From assembly GCA_016706545.1 (NCBI GenBank), contig JADJJK010000041.1:1-64000 (forward strand): a DNA stretch of 64,000 bases, written 5' to 3'. This stretch comes from Myxococcales bacterium. GTDB lineage: Bacteria; Myxococcota_A; Polyangia; Haliangiales; Haliangiaceae. Below, piece after piece: positions 61,774 through 64,000 of the stretch. The notes below the pieces were generated by a model, which saw nothing but the letters and a program-made list of their open reading frames with translations, was not told where the DNA came from and searched no databases. Position numbers and translations under genes: made by a program. The number at the start of each line of letters is the position of its first letter. Within the stretch, counting starts at the first letter, position 1.

Positions 61774-62002
61774 GAGCGCGCGCAGCATAGCAGCTTGCGA
61801 GCAGGGCCGCGTCGTTGGCGCCGCCGGGCAAGGCTGACGCGGCGAGGTGCTCCGCCGCGGTGCGGCGAGCCAGGGCCAGCGCGGCCGGAGCGACGTGAGC
61901 GCGACGTGTGCGCGGGTGCAGCGACGTGGACGCGAGGCGGCAAAGGACACGGCGCAGATCCTCCAACTTGACCTGGACATCAGGCGCGTCTACACCAGCG
62001 CG
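61774..62002. promoter_or_regulatory. Divergent hutU / hutH control region
   Basis: The 229 bases between hutU and the proposed hutH start must hold promoters for both directions. I could not identify convincing hexamers or a clear operator, and no hut regulator gene is present in the window. Confidence 0.45.
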
Positions 62003-63559
<1,557 letters not shown>

Positions 63560-63692
63560 GGTGAGGGATCGCTTGGGCTCGCTGGGGGCACGTGACACCG
63601 GTAGGAGTCCAGCAACGCCAGGTAGCGTGCGATGCCAAAAAAACGTCGGGTTTCCCAAGGTAACGTCGTGAAAACAACCGGCCTGAATTGAC

Positions 63693-63721
63693 ACGATCGC
63701 ATCTTCGAGGCGATCGTTTTT
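63693..63721 (+). terminator. Rho-independent terminator after hutH
   Basis: ACGATCGC and GCGATCGT form an 8-base-pair stem around a 9-base loop, running directly into a T-run (63717-63721). It is the best intrinsic terminator in the window, 133 bases past the hutH stop. Confidence 0.8.
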
Positions 63722-63726
63722 CCCCC

Positions 63727-64000
63727 GTGGGGTCGCCGCCCGAGAAGTCCGATCGGGATCCGGAGTTGTCCGGATCCAGCCCATCGCCAGCGTCAAGCTT
63801 GGCGGACCGCATCGACGCGCTGTTGGTGTTCGACGCGGATGGCGCCGTCGACGGCGACGGCGAGATCGCGGGCGACGACGGCCCCATCTCGCTCATCGAC
63901 GACGCGGAGATCTTGACGTCGGGAACCGCGGCGGGAGATCGGACGCCGGCTTCGTCCGCGTCGACGCCAGCGACTGCTGTCAGCCTGCGCAGTGAGGCCT
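63727..64000 (+). CDS. N-terminal part of an unidentified acidic protein (cut by right edge)
   Basis: From a GTG at 63727 the frame is open to the window end (91 codons). It has a charged, proline/serine-rich start and an acidic segment (LADRIDALLVFDADGAVDGD) that could begin a folded domain. No ribosome site is evident and the GTG lies six bases after the hutH terminator, so the true start may be later. No family can be named from this fragment. Confidence 0.45.
   Translation, partial: MGSPPEKSDRDPELSGSSPSPASSLADRIDALLVFDADGAVDGDGEIAGDDGPISLIDDAEILTSGTAAGDRTPASSASTPATAVSLRSEA

Noticed and set aside
63688..63693. Perfect TTGACA that might start the right-edge gene
   Set aside because: No -10 element follows at 16-18 bases; that position is occupied by the hutH terminator stem.

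Overview
The window is a dense, very GC-rich stretch of bacterial chromosome. It looks like a member of the Myxococcota (formerly delta-proteobacteria). The signs are a Ser/Thr kinase joined to a sigma-54 activator, an FHA-CpaF type ATPase, many small lipoproteins, lysine/alanine-rich histone-H1-like tails, a PhoH / HD-GYP / YbeY run, a eukaryotic-type NADP isocitrate dehydrogenase and heavy use of GTG starts. Many gene pairs are coupled by 4-base GTGA or ATGA overlaps. I saw no rRNA, tRNA, CRISPR array, phage or transposase.

Layout. 1-6.7 kb: a lipoprotein made of InlB-type repeats (cut by the left edge), a DUF1244 protein, a surface lipoprotein, a frameshifted BioF2-like acetyltransferase, and a coupled GNAT / ATP-grasp pair. 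6.8-18.3 kb: a large kinase-TPR-GAF-sigma54 regulator (in two pieces), a coiled-coil membrane protein, an AsmA-like / GT51 transglycosylase fusion and an H1-tailed Mrr-like protein. 18.3-23.2 kb: lipB, a HEAT-repeat protein, tatD, an isolated rplC with its own promoter and hairpin, rlmE and a Sua5-type gene. 23.2-31.6 kb: a GH113-like hydrolase, small envelope proteins, an FHA-CpaF protein, an amino-acid ABC transporter and icd. 31.9-41.9 kb: a CoA-transferase pair, YccF, lipoproteins, a CDP-alcohol phosphatidyltransferase, a HAD protein, SAM hydrolase, an RlmD-like methylase and a deaminase-type amidohydrolase. 42-48.9 kb: holA, rpsT, mazG, phoH, HD-GYP, ybeY. 49.2-51.9 kb: a secreted/outer-membrane protein and two paralogous small peptides with double-glycine leaders, both units preceded by close sigma-54 promoter matches. 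52.3-56.2 kb: fabD-fabG-acpP-fabF-rpiB. 56.3-58.9 kb: a CycH-like lipoprotein, an LSm-like small protein and a three-gene cassette of less biased composition starting with a papain-fold protein. 58.9-63.6 kb: histidine degradation, hutU-hutI divergent from hutH.

The most interesting parts are the sigma-54-linked double-glycine peptide pair, the papain-fold cassette, the H1-tail / Mrr-like protein, the displaced rplC and the degenerate CpaF-like ATPase. A separate technical point matters when using this annotation. At least eight clear reading-frame breaks, some in genes expected to be essential, are all repaired by deleting one base, mostly in G or C runs. This looks more like insertion errors in the consensus than gene decay.
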